Source: MESE01 sp036675035
Lineage (GTDB): Bacteria > Pseudomonadota > Gammaproteobacteria > Burkholderiales > Burkholderiaceae_D
Direction of reading: 5' to 3'
Assembly: GCA_036675035.1 (NCBI GenBank)
Contig: JAKFFO010000199.1
Span: 1-28,061, forward strand
Length of the DNA stretch: 28,061 bases
A program made the translations under genes and the position numbers. Shown here in pieces: positions 14,681-23,500 of this stretch (position 1 is the first letter of the stretch; every line of letters starts with the position of its first letter). Under the pieces are notes generated by a model that did not search any database, was not told the DNA's origin, and worked only from the letters and a program-made list of their open reading frames with translations.

Positions 14681-17600
14681 ATGCAATGTTTGGAGCATTG
14701 TCTGGATTCGCTAAAAGGCCGAATCCGGGGTAATCGTTCAACATCAAGTCAACGGTCTGTCTTTATGAATTCCCACAGCAGCAAGCAATACGAGTTTTCA
14801 GAGATCGACCCGGATTCATTGTATGGATTGGTGACCGACTCCATCGGCCTCGTCATTCTGGTGTGGGATCTTCCAGACGATACGATTCACTTGAATGAAA
14901 AGTGGTCGGTTCTGTTAGGCGGACCGGCCCAGCCAACCCATGTCCTCGCCAGAACCCTCAAGTCATTAATCCACTCCGACGATAGAGCGGATTTGACGGC
15001 AAGGATCGTGGATTGCCTGAGGCGAGATACCGATTTCAATAATGCAGAATTTCGCGTCCAGACGATTTCCGGGGCTTGGAAATGGGTAGCGGCGCGCGGC
15101 AAAGTAATCCATCGTGACGCGAAGGGACGTGCGCTTCGTTTGCTGGCGACGCTCATCGATATCAGCGAGCGCAAGCATACCAAGCAGATTCTTGAGCAAA
15201 GCGAGGAGCGCTACCGTTCGATTTTCAATAATACGCTGGACGGAATTCTTCTTGCCACCTCGGAGGGCGCCATTCTGGCCGCTAATCCGGCTGCATGCAA
15301 GATAACCGGCTATACGGTGGACGAACTCCGGTCCAAGAACTGCGACGCGTTGTTCGATGTCCACGATCCTCGCTTGGTGCAGTTCCTGGAAAACCGTAAC
15401 AACGACGGACTGGCAAATGGCGAGGTGGCGCTGATCCGCAAGGATGCCCGAATAATCGAAGTCGAGTTTTCGTCGGTGCTGTTTACCGATAATGCCGGCG
15501 CCCGAAAAATCAGCATGATCATGCGCGACATAACAGAGCGGAAAGTGGCCGAACGTTCATTATTCCGGCTGGCAAATATGTATTCAGCGCGCAGTCAGTG
15601 CAACCAGGCGATTATCGTCAGCCAGAATCCCGAGGCCCTGTTTGAAGCGATATGCAGGATCGTCGTGGAATGCTGCAGTTTCAATCTTGCGTGGATCGCG
15701 TTGGTGAATCCGGATACGTCGAAAATTCATGCTGCTGCGTCGAGCGGACCGCAACGAGCCTTTCTCGGTCAGAGCGCATTGGCTACTGTCGATGCCAGTC
15801 AGCCGGAAGGGCGGGGGCCGGTCGGTACGGTTATTCGGGAAAACAAAAAATATGTTTGCAACGACTATTCAGTCGACCCTCGAACCGATCCGTGGAAAGA
15901 CGTTGCGGCGCGTTACGAGTTTAAATCAGGTGCTTTTTTTCCGATAACCATCGATGATCAAGTGATTGGCGCCCTATGTTTATATGCGCCAGAAAAGAAC
16001 TATTTTGATCCGCAACTGCTGGTTCTTCTTGAGGAAATGGCAGCCGATATTTCATTTGGCTTGGTAAATCTGAAACGGGCATCGGCGTTGCAAACCAGCG
16101 AGATGCGATTTAGGACGCTATGGGAAACAAGCACTGATGCCATTCTCTCGCTGGATGCCGACTCGATAATTCAATATGCCAATCCGGCCGTCTATAGCGT
16201 TTTCGGGCATCAACCGAACGACTTGATCGGCAAGAGCCTTGACATATTGCAGCCCGAACGTCTTCGCGCACGCCATAAGGAGGGCATGCGGCGATATATC
16301 GAGACGTACGAGCGACATGTGAACTGGCGGGCTAGCATGGCAGGCGGGCTGCATCGCGACGGACACGAATTCCCGGTCGAACTGTCGTTCAGTGATGTGC
16401 AGCTCAAGGAAGAACGCCAGTTTATCGCCTGCATTCGTGATGTCTCCGAGCGCAAGCGGAGCGAAGATCTGATTAGCGGCCAGAATCGGATTTTACGAAT
16501 GATTACGGCCGGGGGCGATCTGGAGGAGACCCTGGGTGCCATCAATCGCCTGATCGAAGAGCAGGTTCCGGATGCACTTTGCTCGACCGTGATCCTGAAC
16601 GACGCGGGAACCCAATTTGAACTGGGCGCGGCCGGCTCGCTTCCGCTGGACTATTCAAGTGGCATGTTCGGTCGATCGATCGGCGCCGGTTCATGCGCCG
16701 GCGGAGCAGTAGTGCACTCGAAGGCAGCGGTGATTTCGACCGATATTGCGACGGATCCGCTATGGAACAATTGTCGCGAGCAGGCAATGGCGCACGGTTT
16801 GCAGGCATGCTTTTCGTGGCCTATTCTCGGTCGAATGGGCCAGGTTATCGGGGTGTTCGCAATCTATCATCGTATGCCCGGACAACCGACCGAGCTTGAG
16901 CTGCGTCTGAACCAGGTCGCGACTGACCTTGCCGGGCTAGCGATCGACAGCTGGAAGTCGGACGAGCGTATTCGCTATCTCGCGCATTTTGACGAACTGA
17001 CCGGATTGCCGAATCGTTCGACGTTTTCCCAAGCCCTGACGCAGGCGTTGGAGCGGGGTAATCGGAACGGCTATCAAATCGGAATACTATTCATGGATCT
17101 GGATAGATTCAAGAATATCAACGATACGCTTGGACACGAATCCGGCGACAGCATGCTCAAGGAGGTGGCAAAGCGAATTCGCTCATCGGTACGTGATGTC
17201 GATACCGTGGCTCGATTGGGTGGCGACGAGTTCGTGGTACTGATCGAAAACTTCAAGGAGCCTGCTGCGCTTGTGAATGTCGCGAAAAAATTGATCGAAC
17301 GACTGGCGATTCCGATGTGCATCGACGGGCGTGACTTTCACCAGACCGTCAGCATTGGAATCAGCAGCTATCCCGCCGATGGCGACGATGCGCAAACGCT
17401 CATCAAGAACGCGGACATTGCCATGTACCGGGCCAAGGAGCACGGCAGAAATAATCATCGTTTTTATTCAGCCCAGATGGGTGCCGGCTCGCTTGAACGA
17501 ATGTTGCTTGAGTCCGAGCTGCGACGCGCGATTGAACAAGACGAATTCGTGTTGCAGTACCAGCCCAAGGTAAACATCGAAACCGGCGAAATCATCGGCG

Positions 17601-18301
17601 TGGAAGCATTGGTGCGCTGGCAGCATCCGGAAAAGGGCCTTCTGTCTCCATTGAAGTTCATTTCGCTGGCCGAGGATACCGGCCAGATTGTCGCGATTGG
17701 CCAGTGGGTCTTGCACTCGGCCTGCCGCCAGATGCGCAGTTGGCAGGACGATGGTTTGCCGCTGATTCGCGTGGCCGTCAATTTGTCGGCGCGCCAATTC
17801 GCTCATGACGATTTGTTATCCGACATCGCAGTAGCTTTGCGCCAGAACGATATTTCACCCGACATGCTGGAACTGGAAATTACGGAAAGCATGGTGATGA
17901 ACAACACCGGCAAGGCCATCCGCATACTGAACGAATTGAAAGCGATGGGTGTACGGATCGCGATGGACGATTTTGGAACCGGCTATTCGTCGCTCGCAAA
18001 CCTCAAACGATTTCCGCTGGACAGCGTCAAAATTGACCGTTCGTTCATCCGGGACATTCCGGATGAACCCAACGACGCGGCGATTACGCACGCGATCATT
18101 GCGATGGCACATGCTCTGAAACTCAATGTCATCGCCGAAGGAGTCGAGACGGAAGATCAGCTCGACTTCCTGCGCGATCATGGATGCGATGAGATCCAGG
18201 GATATTACTTTAGCCGGCCATTGACCGCCAAAGCGTTGCAGCGCTTTTTCGAGCAACATAACGACGCGCCCCAAAGCATGCTGCATCGCGCGGGAATCTG
18301 A
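14681..18301 (+). CDS. Multidomain PAS-PAS-GAF-PAS-GAF-GGDEF-EAL cyclic di-GMP protein
   Basis: 1206 residues, with no membrane segment, so probably a cytoplasmic sensor. Approximate order: PAS with PAC (45-165), PAS (172-290), GAF (300-465), PAS (475-600), GAF (610-760), GGDEF (770-940), EAL (955-1195). The GGDEF site is intact (GGDEF at 847-851), with the inhibitory RxxD motif as RDVD at 838-841. The EAL site is intact: EALVRW (Glu975), NLSARQ, ITES, DDFGTGYSS, KIDRSF, AEGVET. It can in principle both make and break cyclic di-GMP; which activity wins cannot be told. The first PAS ends with the usual DISERK linker. The start is uncertain: ATG 14681 and ATG 14765 (MNSHSSKQYEF) both lack a good ribosome binding site, and the first 28 residues have no domain. 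Confidence 0.93.
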   Translation: MQCLEHCLDSLKGRIRGNRSTSSQRSVFMNSHSSKQYEFSEIDPDSLYGLVTDSIGLVILVWDLPDDTIHLNEKWSVLLGGPAQPTHVLARTLKSLIHSDDRADLTARIVDCLRRDTDFNNAEFRVQTISGAWKWVAARGKVIHRDAKGRALRLLATLIDISERKHTKQILEQSEERYRSIFNNTLDGILLATSEGAILAANPAACKITGYTVDELRSKNCDALFDVHDPRLVQFLENRNNDGLANGEVALIRKDARIIEVEFSSVLFTDNAGARKISMIMRDITERKVAERSLFRLANMYSARSQCNQAIIVSQNPEALFEAICRIVVECCSFNLAWIALVNPDTSKIHAAASSGPQRAFLGQSALATVDASQPEGRGPVGTVIRENKKYVCNDYSVDPRTDPWKDVAARYEFKSGAFFPITIDDQVIGALCLYAPEKNYFDPQLLVLLEEMAADISFGLVNLKRASALQTSEMRFRTLWETSTDAILSLDADSIIQYANPAVYSVFGHQPNDLIGKSLDILQPERLRARHKEGMRRYIETYERHVNWRASMAGGLHRDGHEFPVELSFSDVQLKEERQFIACIRDVSERKRSEDLISGQNRILRMITAGGDLEETLGAINRLIEEQVPDALCSTVILNDAGTQFELGAAGSLPLDYSSGMFGRSIGAGSCAGGAVVHSKAAVISTDIATDPLWNNCREQAMAHGLQACFSWPILGRMGQVIGVFAIYHRMPGQPTELELRLNQVATDLAGLAIDSWKSDERIRYLAHFDELTGLPNRSTFSQALTQALERGNRNGYQIGILFMDLDRFKNINDTLGHESGDSMLKEVAKRIRSSVRDVDTVARLGGDEFVVLIENFKEPAALVNVAKKLIERLAIPMCIDGRDFHQTVSIGISSYPADGDDAQTLIKNADIAMYRAKEHGRNNHRFYSAQMGAGSLERMLLESELRRAIEQDEFVLQYQPKVNIETGEIIGVEALVRWQHPEKGLLSPLKFISLAEDTGQIVAIGQWVLHSACRQMRSWQDDGLPLIRVAVNLSARQFAHDDLLSDIAVALRQNDISPDMLELEITESMVMNNTGKAIRILNELKAMGVRIAMDDFGTGYSSLANLKRFPLDSVKIDRSFIRDIPDEPNDAAITHAIIAMAHALKLNVIAEGVETEDQLDFLRDHGCDEIQGYYFSRPLTAKALQRFFEQHNDAPQSMLHRAGI

Positions 18302-18720
18302 TCAGCGTAATCGCTGCAACGTGCCTATCCCGTAGTCCACGGTTGTTCCAAATTTTCTGCAATGCTCTTTCGGGCCGGACAAGGGCTGCAGTCAAAGGCG
18401 CTCGCGATCACCCCGGCGATCTCGATCATTCTGATCCGTCAGCCTGTGTCGTCATGCTTTCACCATTGCAAAATCGGTACGCCGGCAGGTCGTAAAACCG
18501 ATTGAAAAAGTTGGCAATCGCACCATGCCGAAGGTGTCAAAGGGTACAATTACATGTTAAAAACGTAAAGCGACCTGCGGCGCTGTCACCGCTCGCGGCC
18601 TCCGCTTACTGATCGCACTGACCAAAAATAACCTTAGCTTTAGCGATGGTGATTCCGGCAGGATTGATTTGCTTTCATTATCAAGCTGGCTATCCGATTA
18701 ACGAAATCTAGAGAGTCCAC
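18302..18720. other. 419-base upstream region of the aldehyde/alcohol dehydrogenase pair
   Basis: No gene is seen. An inverted repeat AATCGGT (18472-18478) / ACCGATT (18497-18503) with an 18-base spacer could be an operator. TACAAT at 18545-18550 resembles a -10 box, but no -35 at proper spacing accompanies it. The region just before the ATG has AGAGAG as a modest ribosome binding site. Confidence 0.4.
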
Positions 18721-20157
18721 ATGTATAACCGCGACAGTTTTTATATCAATGGCCGCTGGGCCGCGCCTTCAAGCACGAAAACCATTGATGTAATCAATGC
18801 ATCAACTGAACAAGTGATGGGCCGTATTCCGGAAGGCAATGAACAGGATGCGGAATCGGCGGTTGCCGCTGCCAGAGCGGCATTTGACGCGTGGAGCAAT
18901 ACACCAGCGGCGGAACGCGGAGATTATCTTAAAAAAATTCAGGATGGATTGAAGACCCGGAGCGAAGAATTGGCCAGGATCATTGCCGGTGAAGTCGGGA
19001 TGCCGCTCAAGTTGTCCTCGATTATCCAGGTCGGTTCACCCATTGCAAACTTTGGTTATTACGCCAAACTGGCCAAAGAGTTTCAATGGGAAGAGACGAC
19101 CGGCAATTCGCGCGTTGTGCGCGAGCCGGTAGGCGTCGTGGTCTGCATCACTCCGTGGAATTACCCGCTGCATCAAATCGCAGCCAAGGTAGCCGCCGCT
19201 CTCGCCGCCGGTTGCACGGTGGTACTGAAGCCTTCCGAAGTTGCCCCGCTCAATGCATTCGTTCTCGCAGATGCGATCGAAGCTGCCGGTCTGCCGCCCG
19301 GTGTATTCAATCTGGTTACCGGCTTCGGCCCCGTCATTGGCGAGGCATTGGTGCGCCACCCGGAGGTGGACATGATTTCCTTCACTGGTTCGACCCGTGC
19401 CGGTCGCCGCATTTCGGAAGTGGCTGCCGCCACCATCAAACGAGTCGCCCTCGAACTGGGGGGCAAATCCGCGTCGGTAATTCTGGACGACGCCGATCTC
19501 GCGGCGGCAGTCAAAGGAACCGTCAATGCGTGTTTTCTGAATAGCGGCCAAACCTGTTCTGCGCACACGCGCATGCTGGTGCCGGAATCGAAATACAAGG
19601 AGGCGGCTGCGATCGCTGCCGAAGCCGCACAATCCTTTACTATCGGGGATCCATTCGGCGGGACCGCAAAGCTCGGCCCGCTTGTGTCCGAAGCACAGCG
19701 TGATCGGGTACGCGGATTCATTCGCAAGGGTATCGAAGAGGGCGCCGAATTGCTCTGCGGCGGTCCGGAGACACCCGAAGGACTTGATACAGGTTATTTC
19801 GTGAAGCCGACCGTGCTGGGCCGGGTAGCGCCCGGCAGCACGCTCGACCAGGAAGAGGTGTTCGGGCCCGTGTTATCGATAATAACCTATCGGGATGAAG
19901 CCGACGCGGTCCGTATCGCCAACGGTACCGCATATGGCCTTGCCGGTGCGGTGTGGGCCGGCAGCGACGAGCGCGCCCAGGCGGTTGCGCGGCGTCTGCG
20001 TACCGGACAGGTCGATATCAATGGCGGTACCTTCAATCTTTTTGCCCCTTTCGGCGGTTACAAGCAGTCAGGCAATGGCCGCGAAATGGGTCCTTACGGA
20101 CTGGAAGAATTCCTTGAATACAAATCCATGCAGTTCAAGCCAGCCAAGACTGTTTGA
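18721..20157 (+). CDS. NAD(P)-dependent aldehyde dehydrogenase
   Basis: 478 residues, the standard ALDH length. Motifs present are PWNYP (145-149, Asn147), LKPSE with cofactor-binding Lys170, FTGSTRAG (221-228), general base Glu245 in LELGGKS, nucleophile Cys279 in GQTCSA, and EEVFGPVLS. It oxidises an aldehyde to the carboxylic acid in the cytoplasm. The substrate is not decidable; the family includes many broad-range enzymes annotated as aldehyde or betaine-aldehyde dehydrogenases. It is followed after 51 bases by a zinc alcohol dehydrogenase on the same strand, so the pair probably takes an alcohol through the aldehyde to the acid. The acid could then enter acyl-CoA metabolism. Codon use is like the other metabolic genes. 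Confidence 0.94.
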   Translation: MYNRDSFYINGRWAAPSSTKTIDVINASTEQVMGRIPEGNEQDAESAVAAARAAFDAWSNTPAAERGDYLKKIQDGLKTRSEELARIIAGEVGMPLKLSSIIQVGSPIANFGYYAKLAKEFQWEETTGNSRVVREPVGVVVCITPWNYPLHQIAAKVAAALAAGCTVVLKPSEVAPLNAFVLADAIEAAGLPPGVFNLVTGFGPVIGEALVRHPEVDMISFTGSTRAGRRISEVAAATIKRVALELGGKSASVILDDADLAAAVKGTVNACFLNSGQTCSAHTRMLVPESKYKEAAAIAAEAAQSFTIGDPFGGTAKLGPLVSEAQRDRVRGFIRKGIEEGAELLCGGPETPEGLDTGYFVKPTVLGRVAPGSTLDQEEVFGPVLSIITYRDEADAVRIANGTAYGLAGAVWAGSDERAQAVARRLRTGQVDINGGTFNLFAPFGGYKQSGNGREMGPYGLEEFLEYKSMQFKPAKTV

Positions 20158-20208
20158 ACGGTTTGATCTGTACCATATTCAATAAATCGAAACAAAAGGG
20201 AAAGCACC

Positions 20209-21342
20209 ATGGCTGACGTCAAATCTGAAGTCAAATATCAGCGCGCCAAGGCAGTGGTCTGCCGTGAAATCGGCAAGCCGGTGGTCGTTGAGGAAATCGA
20301 AGTGGAAATGCCGCGACAAGGCGAGGTCATGATCAAGCTCGCCGCATGCGGCGTATGCCACAGCGATCTTTCCGCAACCAACGGAACGATCCGGTTTCCA
20401 CCGCCGGTCGTGCTCGGCCATGAGGGCGCCGGCGTGATCGTGGCGGTAGGTCAGGGTGTCACCGAATATGCAGTCGGGGATCACGTGCTCAGCTCGTTCG
20501 TCAGCATGTGCGGCAAATGCCGTTACTGCCAGACCGGCCGTCCCCAACTGTGTGATCAGGCAGCCAAGGCGGCGATCTCGCTGCCGGATGGCACTGTGCG
20601 TACCCGCGACCTGGCGGGTAATCCGCTTAATATTTTTTCTGGTTGCGGCGTGATGGCTGAATATGCCACTTTGCATACCGATAACGTGGTCAAGATCGCG
20701 AAGGATGTACCGCTCGACAAAGCTGCGCTGATCGGCTGCGGCGTGATGACCGGGGTTGGCGCTGTGGTCAATACCGCCAAGGTAGACGCCGGATCGGTGG
20801 CCGTCGTATTCGGTTGCGGCGGAGTCGGGCTGAATGCAATCCAGGGTTGTTCGATTTCGGGCGCTGCAATGATCGTGGCAGTCGATACATCGGACGCAAA
20901 GCTGGAAATGGCGCGGCAATTTGGCGCTACTCACACCATCAATGCGACTGCCGAAGAAGACTTGGTGAAGGCGGTGCGCAAGCTTACCGGCGGTGCGGAT
21001 TACGCTTTCGAATGCGTCGGAATGGGAGAGATCGCAGCGCAGGCGTACGGTGTATTACGCAAAGGTGGGAAGGCGGTAGTGGTCGGTGTCGCCAATGCGA
21101 AGGACATGACTTCGATCCGAACCGCAAGCTTGACCTTCGATGAAAAAACCATCACCGGCAGTTACTTCGGTTCGGCGCGGCCACGCGAAGATTTCCCTCG
21201 TCTGATCGGTCTTTATCGTGCCAAGCGATTGAAGCTCGACGAACTGATTACACGCACCTACAGCATTGACGAAGCGCCACAAGCATTTGCCGATCTGGCC
21301 GAGGGACGCAATGCCCGTGGCGTAATCATCTTCGAAACCTGA
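20209..21342 (+). CDS. Zinc-dependent alcohol dehydrogenase (MDR superfamily)
   Basis: 377 residues. The catalytic zinc site is formed by Cys50 (GVCHSD), His71 and Glu72 (GHEGAG) and a later cysteine (GCGV, Cys177). The structural zinc site is the four-cysteine lobe Cys101, Cys104, Cys107 and Cys115 (CGKCRYCQTGRPQLC). The Rossmann nucleotide site GCGGVG lies at 202-207, followed by AVDTSD, whose aspartate favours NAD over NADP. The length and the pattern after the lobe resemble the class III / NDMA-dependent-like long ADHs. AAAGGGAAAGCACC before ATG is a good ribosome binding site. It is the second gene of the pair with the upstream aldehyde dehydrogenase. The substrate alcohol is unknown. 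Confidence 0.93.
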   Translation: MADVKSEVKYQRAKAVVCREIGKPVVVEEIEVEMPRQGEVMIKLAACGVCHSDLSATNGTIRFPPPVVLGHEGAGVIVAVGQGVTEYAVGDHVLSSFVSMCGKCRYCQTGRPQLCDQAAKAAISLPDGTVRTRDLAGNPLNIFSGCGVMAEYATLHTDNVVKIAKDVPLDKAALIGCGVMTGVGAVVNTAKVDAGSVAVVFGCGGVGLNAIQGCSISGAAMIVAVDTSDAKLEMARQFGATHTINATAEEDLVKAVRKLTGGADYAFECVGMGEIAAQAYGVLRKGGKAVVVGVANAKDMTSIRTASLTFDEKTITGSYFGSARPREDFPRLIGLYRAKRLKLDELITRTYSIDEAPQAFADLAEGRNARGVIIFET

Positions 21343-21668
21343 ATAACCGAAATACCCGCCTCGACCGTTGCTCATGCAATGCTTTTAAGGTATCGAGACA
21401 GGCGTTCGGGAGGATAGGTAGCAGGGGGCGAAGAAACGATTTGGTTTTCCTGTTGTCGCCGGTCGTACTACGTTCGGCAGATCGATATCGTCGAGGCTTG
21501 CCGCAATGTTGACTGATACATCTTGTCCATGTCCGAAGATTTTTCAGCAATCACGAGCTTGGTCCGCAAACTGAAGACCGCATGGGGAATTACCGGATAG
21601 GCCGCTTCCCGATTTCGCAAATGCGCGTATCACTTGCTTCTGAATACGCGGCCTGCGTGCTGCCGATC
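21343..21668. other. 326-base convergent intergenic stretch
   Basis: It lies between the alcohol dehydrogenase and the 3' end of a minus-strand small gene. A 23-codon ORF at 21529-21600 has no ribosome binding site. No clear hairpin with a T-run was found. Confidence 0.4.
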
Positions 21669-21884
21669 TCAATCGGAGGTTAGCGCGCTTCTCAATTGGT
21701 GTTCGTTTTTATCGGCTTGCGATTTGCGGTGGTGGTAACGTGCCCGAAGGATCAGCACGGCTACCGCAACAAGCGCCAGTCCAAAGCTTATTCCAATTAC
21801 AGAACCGATGTGGAGAATGGACATGACTCCTGCTATCGCATAAAGGTAGGGCGTATATTCATACCAAAGCTTTTCGATATCCAT
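21669..21884 (-). CDS. Small membrane protein, function unknown
   Basis: 71 residues from ATG 21884. An ATG at 21896 is in frame, but GGGGGAAAAA directly before 21884 favours the shorter form. Two hydrophobic segments (about 10-25, then 31-47) are joined by a short IGS turn and followed by a basic and polar tail (RARYHHRKSQADKNEHQLR), so a helical hairpin with a cytoplasmic tail is likely by the positive-inside rule. I do not recognise a family. It is divergent from another small membrane protein at 22217. Confidence 0.6.
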   Translation of the reverse strand: MDIEKLWYEYTPYLYAIAGVMSILHIGSVIGISFGLALVAVAVLILRARYHHRKSQADKNEHQLRSALTSD

Positions 21885-22148
21885 TTTTTCCCCCATAACC
21901 GGTTTTTCAAAAACGACACCTGCGACATGTGTGATTTGATATTAAACGTGAAGAGCAGGATAGTTTTGCTGAAAATCAAGAAAAGTTACTTTCCCGGTTA
22001 AACGGCAAGCGGATAAAAACAGCACGGATTTTATTGCGCTTAATTGTCGTTCGATTAACAACTAAGTTTTGATGGGAAGAAACGGCGGAAGAATGTCGTA
22101 TTTTTTTATCGCACGCAAAAAATATTTTGTAAGAATCTTTCCAAACCA

Positions 22149-22176
22149 TTGACGATGGGTAACGTACTTCTATAAT
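22149..22176 (+). promoter_or_regulatory. Sigma-70 promoter of the 50-residue membrane protein
   Basis: TTGACG (22149-22154) and TATAAT (22171-22176) are separated by 16 bases, five of six and six of six matches to consensus. Transcription should start near 22183, leaving a leader of about 34 bases before ATG 22217. Confidence 0.8.
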
Positions 22177-22181
22177 GATTT

Positions 22182-22199
22182 AGAACAATTTCTTGTTCT
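22182..22199. promoter_or_regulatory. Perfect inverted repeat at the transcription start
   Basis: AGAACAA (22182-22188) and TTGTTCT (22193-22199) form 7-base perfect arms around TTTC. It begins at the predicted transcription start, so it can be an operator or a 5' stabilising hairpin of the mRNA. Confidence 0.55.
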
Positions 22200-22216
22200 C
22201 CTTCAACGAGGCCATC

Positions 22217-22369
22217 ATGTCAAAGCCGATACAGCAAAGCGCAAAATTTCGTACAGAACAAAAAGCCTTGCGTTTTAATGTGAGCAAGCTACAGGCTGTG
22301 GCCTGCCTTCTGGCTTCGGCAGCAGTCAGTATCGGCCTGATCTATCTCGGCATCACTCCATTCATTTAA
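22217..22369 (+). CDS. 50-residue single-helix membrane protein
   Basis: ATG 22217 to TAA 22369. The first 24 residues are polar and basic (MSKPIQQSAKFRTEQKALRF), and then a hydrophobic helix runs from about residue 25 to the end (LQAVACLLASAAVSIGLIY, then LGITPFI). The coding status is supported by GAGG 6 bases ahead of the ATG and by the strong promoter at 22149-22176. By the positive-inside rule the N-terminus is cytoplasmic. I know no family for it. It is too short for the usual gene finders and may be missed in related genomes. Confidence 0.65.
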   Translation: MSKPIQQSAKFRTEQKALRFNVSKLQAVACLLASAAVSIGLIYLGITPFI

Positions 22370-22384
22370 TCTGTACTTTTACGG

Positions 22385-22413
22385 ATACCCGATGCAGTCA
22401 ATACGTCGGGTAT
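22385..22413 (+). other. Hairpin downstream of the 50-residue gene
   Basis: ATACCCGA (22385-22392) / TCGGGTAT (22406-22413) form an 8-base-pair stem with a 13-base loop, 16 bases after the TAA. There is no T-run after it, so its role as a terminator is uncertain. Confidence 0.35.
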
Positions 22414-22581
22414 TCATCGTGACAAGTACATGCTTTCCATTTCTTCAAATGAATATCGGCCCACTCAAACCGAGATGCGCCGATATCAGGCTGGATGCGG
22501 TGTAGTACTGAACCAAGACCCCGCAATTCCCTCGCGTCAGGTCGAATTTCCGCAAATCTTGAATTTTTTAAACCATCCGAA

Positions 22582-22890
22582 TCAGTGATGGTGCCGTCCG
22601 TGACCGCGATGATGTCCGCGATGTCCATGATGACGGTGCCCCCGGTGTGCGCGTCGACCGTCCACAAAGACCGGATACGGGCGTACATAGGTTGGATAGG
22701 GTTGGACGTATACCGGCCTGGGCTGAACATAAACAGGTTGCGGATGCACGTAGACGGGAGCCGGTTGCACGTAGACGCCAGGAATGCCGATCATTACATC
22801 CACATTGACGCGTGCGGCGGCGGGAGTTGCAACCAGCATCAAAGAAGCAGCCGCAATAAAGGCTGATGCAATAGCGAGATATTTTTTCAT
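22582..22890 (-). CDS. Exported PXPV-repeat protein with histidine-rich tail
   Basis: 102 residues from ATG 22890. An ATG at 22896 is in frame, but GGAGG abuts it and stands 6 bases from 22890, which I prefer. A signal peptide (MKKYLAIASAFIAAASLML then VATPAAA) ends near residue 26, with probable cleavage after AAA. The mature part has repeats of the form P-x-P-V-Y-V (about 38-76: PAPVYVHPQPVYVQPRPVYV and on). It ends in a tail of His, Arg and Gly (HRHHGHRGHHRGHGRHHH). The PXPV repeat family is common in Burkholderiales and of unknown function. The histidine tail could bind metals such as Ni, Cu or Zn in the periplasm. Confidence 0.8.
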   Translation of the reverse strand: MKKYLAIASAFIAAASLMLVATPAAARVNVDVMIGIPGVYVQPAPVYVHPQPVYVQPRPVYVQPYPTYVRPYPVFVDGRRAHRGHRHHGHRGHHRGHGRHHH

Positions 22891-23267
22891 CTTCATCCTC
22901 CAAAAGTGATGCCTCTATTAAATACTTAAGCCACGCTAATAAATATAGAGGCTCGGTAAAGAGCGTTACAAAATGTATCAGCCTCCATGGCAGCCGCTTG
23001 CCAGTGAAAGACCTTGGAATAACGAAATAAAAGTCAGAAAAGTTGTAGCGTGTTTGAAAAACAGAATGTTGGTGTCTTGCCATGGAACAGCGAATCAAAG
23101 GTCGCCAGCGTACATTCCAGCATGCTCCGCTATTTTTGCAACTACAAGTTTGATGTGCGTCGGAAGAGTTTGCGCGATGATTATGCTGGCGATCTCTTCT
23201 GCGTCCTGCTCGATTGTCCAAGGTTGGCGATGTCGTCGAGCTACATAAGGATTGTGAAATGCCGGTC
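22891..23267. other. Upstream region of the PXPV gene and stretch to the tRNA terminator
   Basis: 377 bases. It holds an inverted repeat GCCTCTAT (22911-22918) / ATAGAGGC (22945-22952) and a candidate minus-strand promoter (22942-22971). The remainder up to 23267 shows only short unsupported ORFs on both strands. Confidence 0.45.
22942..22971 (-). promoter_or_regulatory. Candidate promoter of the PXPV-repeat gene
   Basis: On the minus strand TTGTAA (22966-22971) and TATATT (22942-22947) are 18 bases apart. The -10 box overlaps the right arm of the inverted repeat at 22911-22952, so a protein bound there would block it. Confidence 0.4.
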
Positions 23268-23306
23268 AAAAAGTAAAAAGGGGCTACGCTTGCACGTAGC
23301 CCCTTT
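23268..23306 (-). terminator. Strong terminator downstream of tRNA-Asn
   Basis: A 12-base-pair perfect stem AAAGGGGCTACG (23277-23288) / CGTAGCCCCTTT (23295-23306) with a 6-base loop. The minus strand continues with TTTTTACTTTTT. It lies 8 bases after the tRNA 3' end. Confidence 0.9.
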
Positions 23307-23314
23307 AAATATTC

Positions 23315-23390
23315 TGGCTCCCCGACCTGGACTCGAACCAGGGACCTGCGGATTAACAGTCCGTCGCTCTACCGACTGAGCTATCAGGGA
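23315..23390 (-). tRNA. tRNA-Asn (anticodon GTT)
   Basis: A 76-base cloverleaf including an encoded CCA (23315-23317). The acceptor stem pairs TCCCTGA with TCGGGGA, and the discriminator base is G. The D-arm contains AGCTCAGTCGGTAGAGC. The anticodon loop CTGTTAATC gives GTT (plus-strand AAC at 23355-23357), and the T-arm has GGTTCGAGTCC. A strong terminator follows. Confidence 0.97.
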
Positions 23391-23500
23391 AAAGAAGAAG
23401 CAGCATTATAGACGTATGTTGCTCCGATTGTCAAAACCTTACCGACGAACTGGAATGGTTTCGACGCAATATTTTTGTCGGTAATTTGCGTTCCTTCTAA

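Larger units (their letters stand above)
21897..22216. other. AT-rich divergent promoter region of two small membrane proteins
   Basis: 320 bases without a gene. It is AT-rich with several A/T runs. The right end holds the promoter at 22149-22176 and the palindrome at 22182-22199. The minus-strand promoter for the 71-residue protein presumably lies near 21905-21960. Confidence 0.5.

Noticed and set aside
21529..21600. 23-codon ORF MSEDFSAITSLVRKLKTAWG...
   Set aside because: It could be an amphipathic peptide but has no ribosome binding site, promoter or context; chance is more likely.
22568..23269. Minus-strand ORF of 233 codons covering the PXPV gene and its upstream region
   Set aside because: It is in a different frame from the PXPV protein, which has a signal peptide, repeats and a good ribosome binding site; the long ORF has Cys/Arg-rich random composition.
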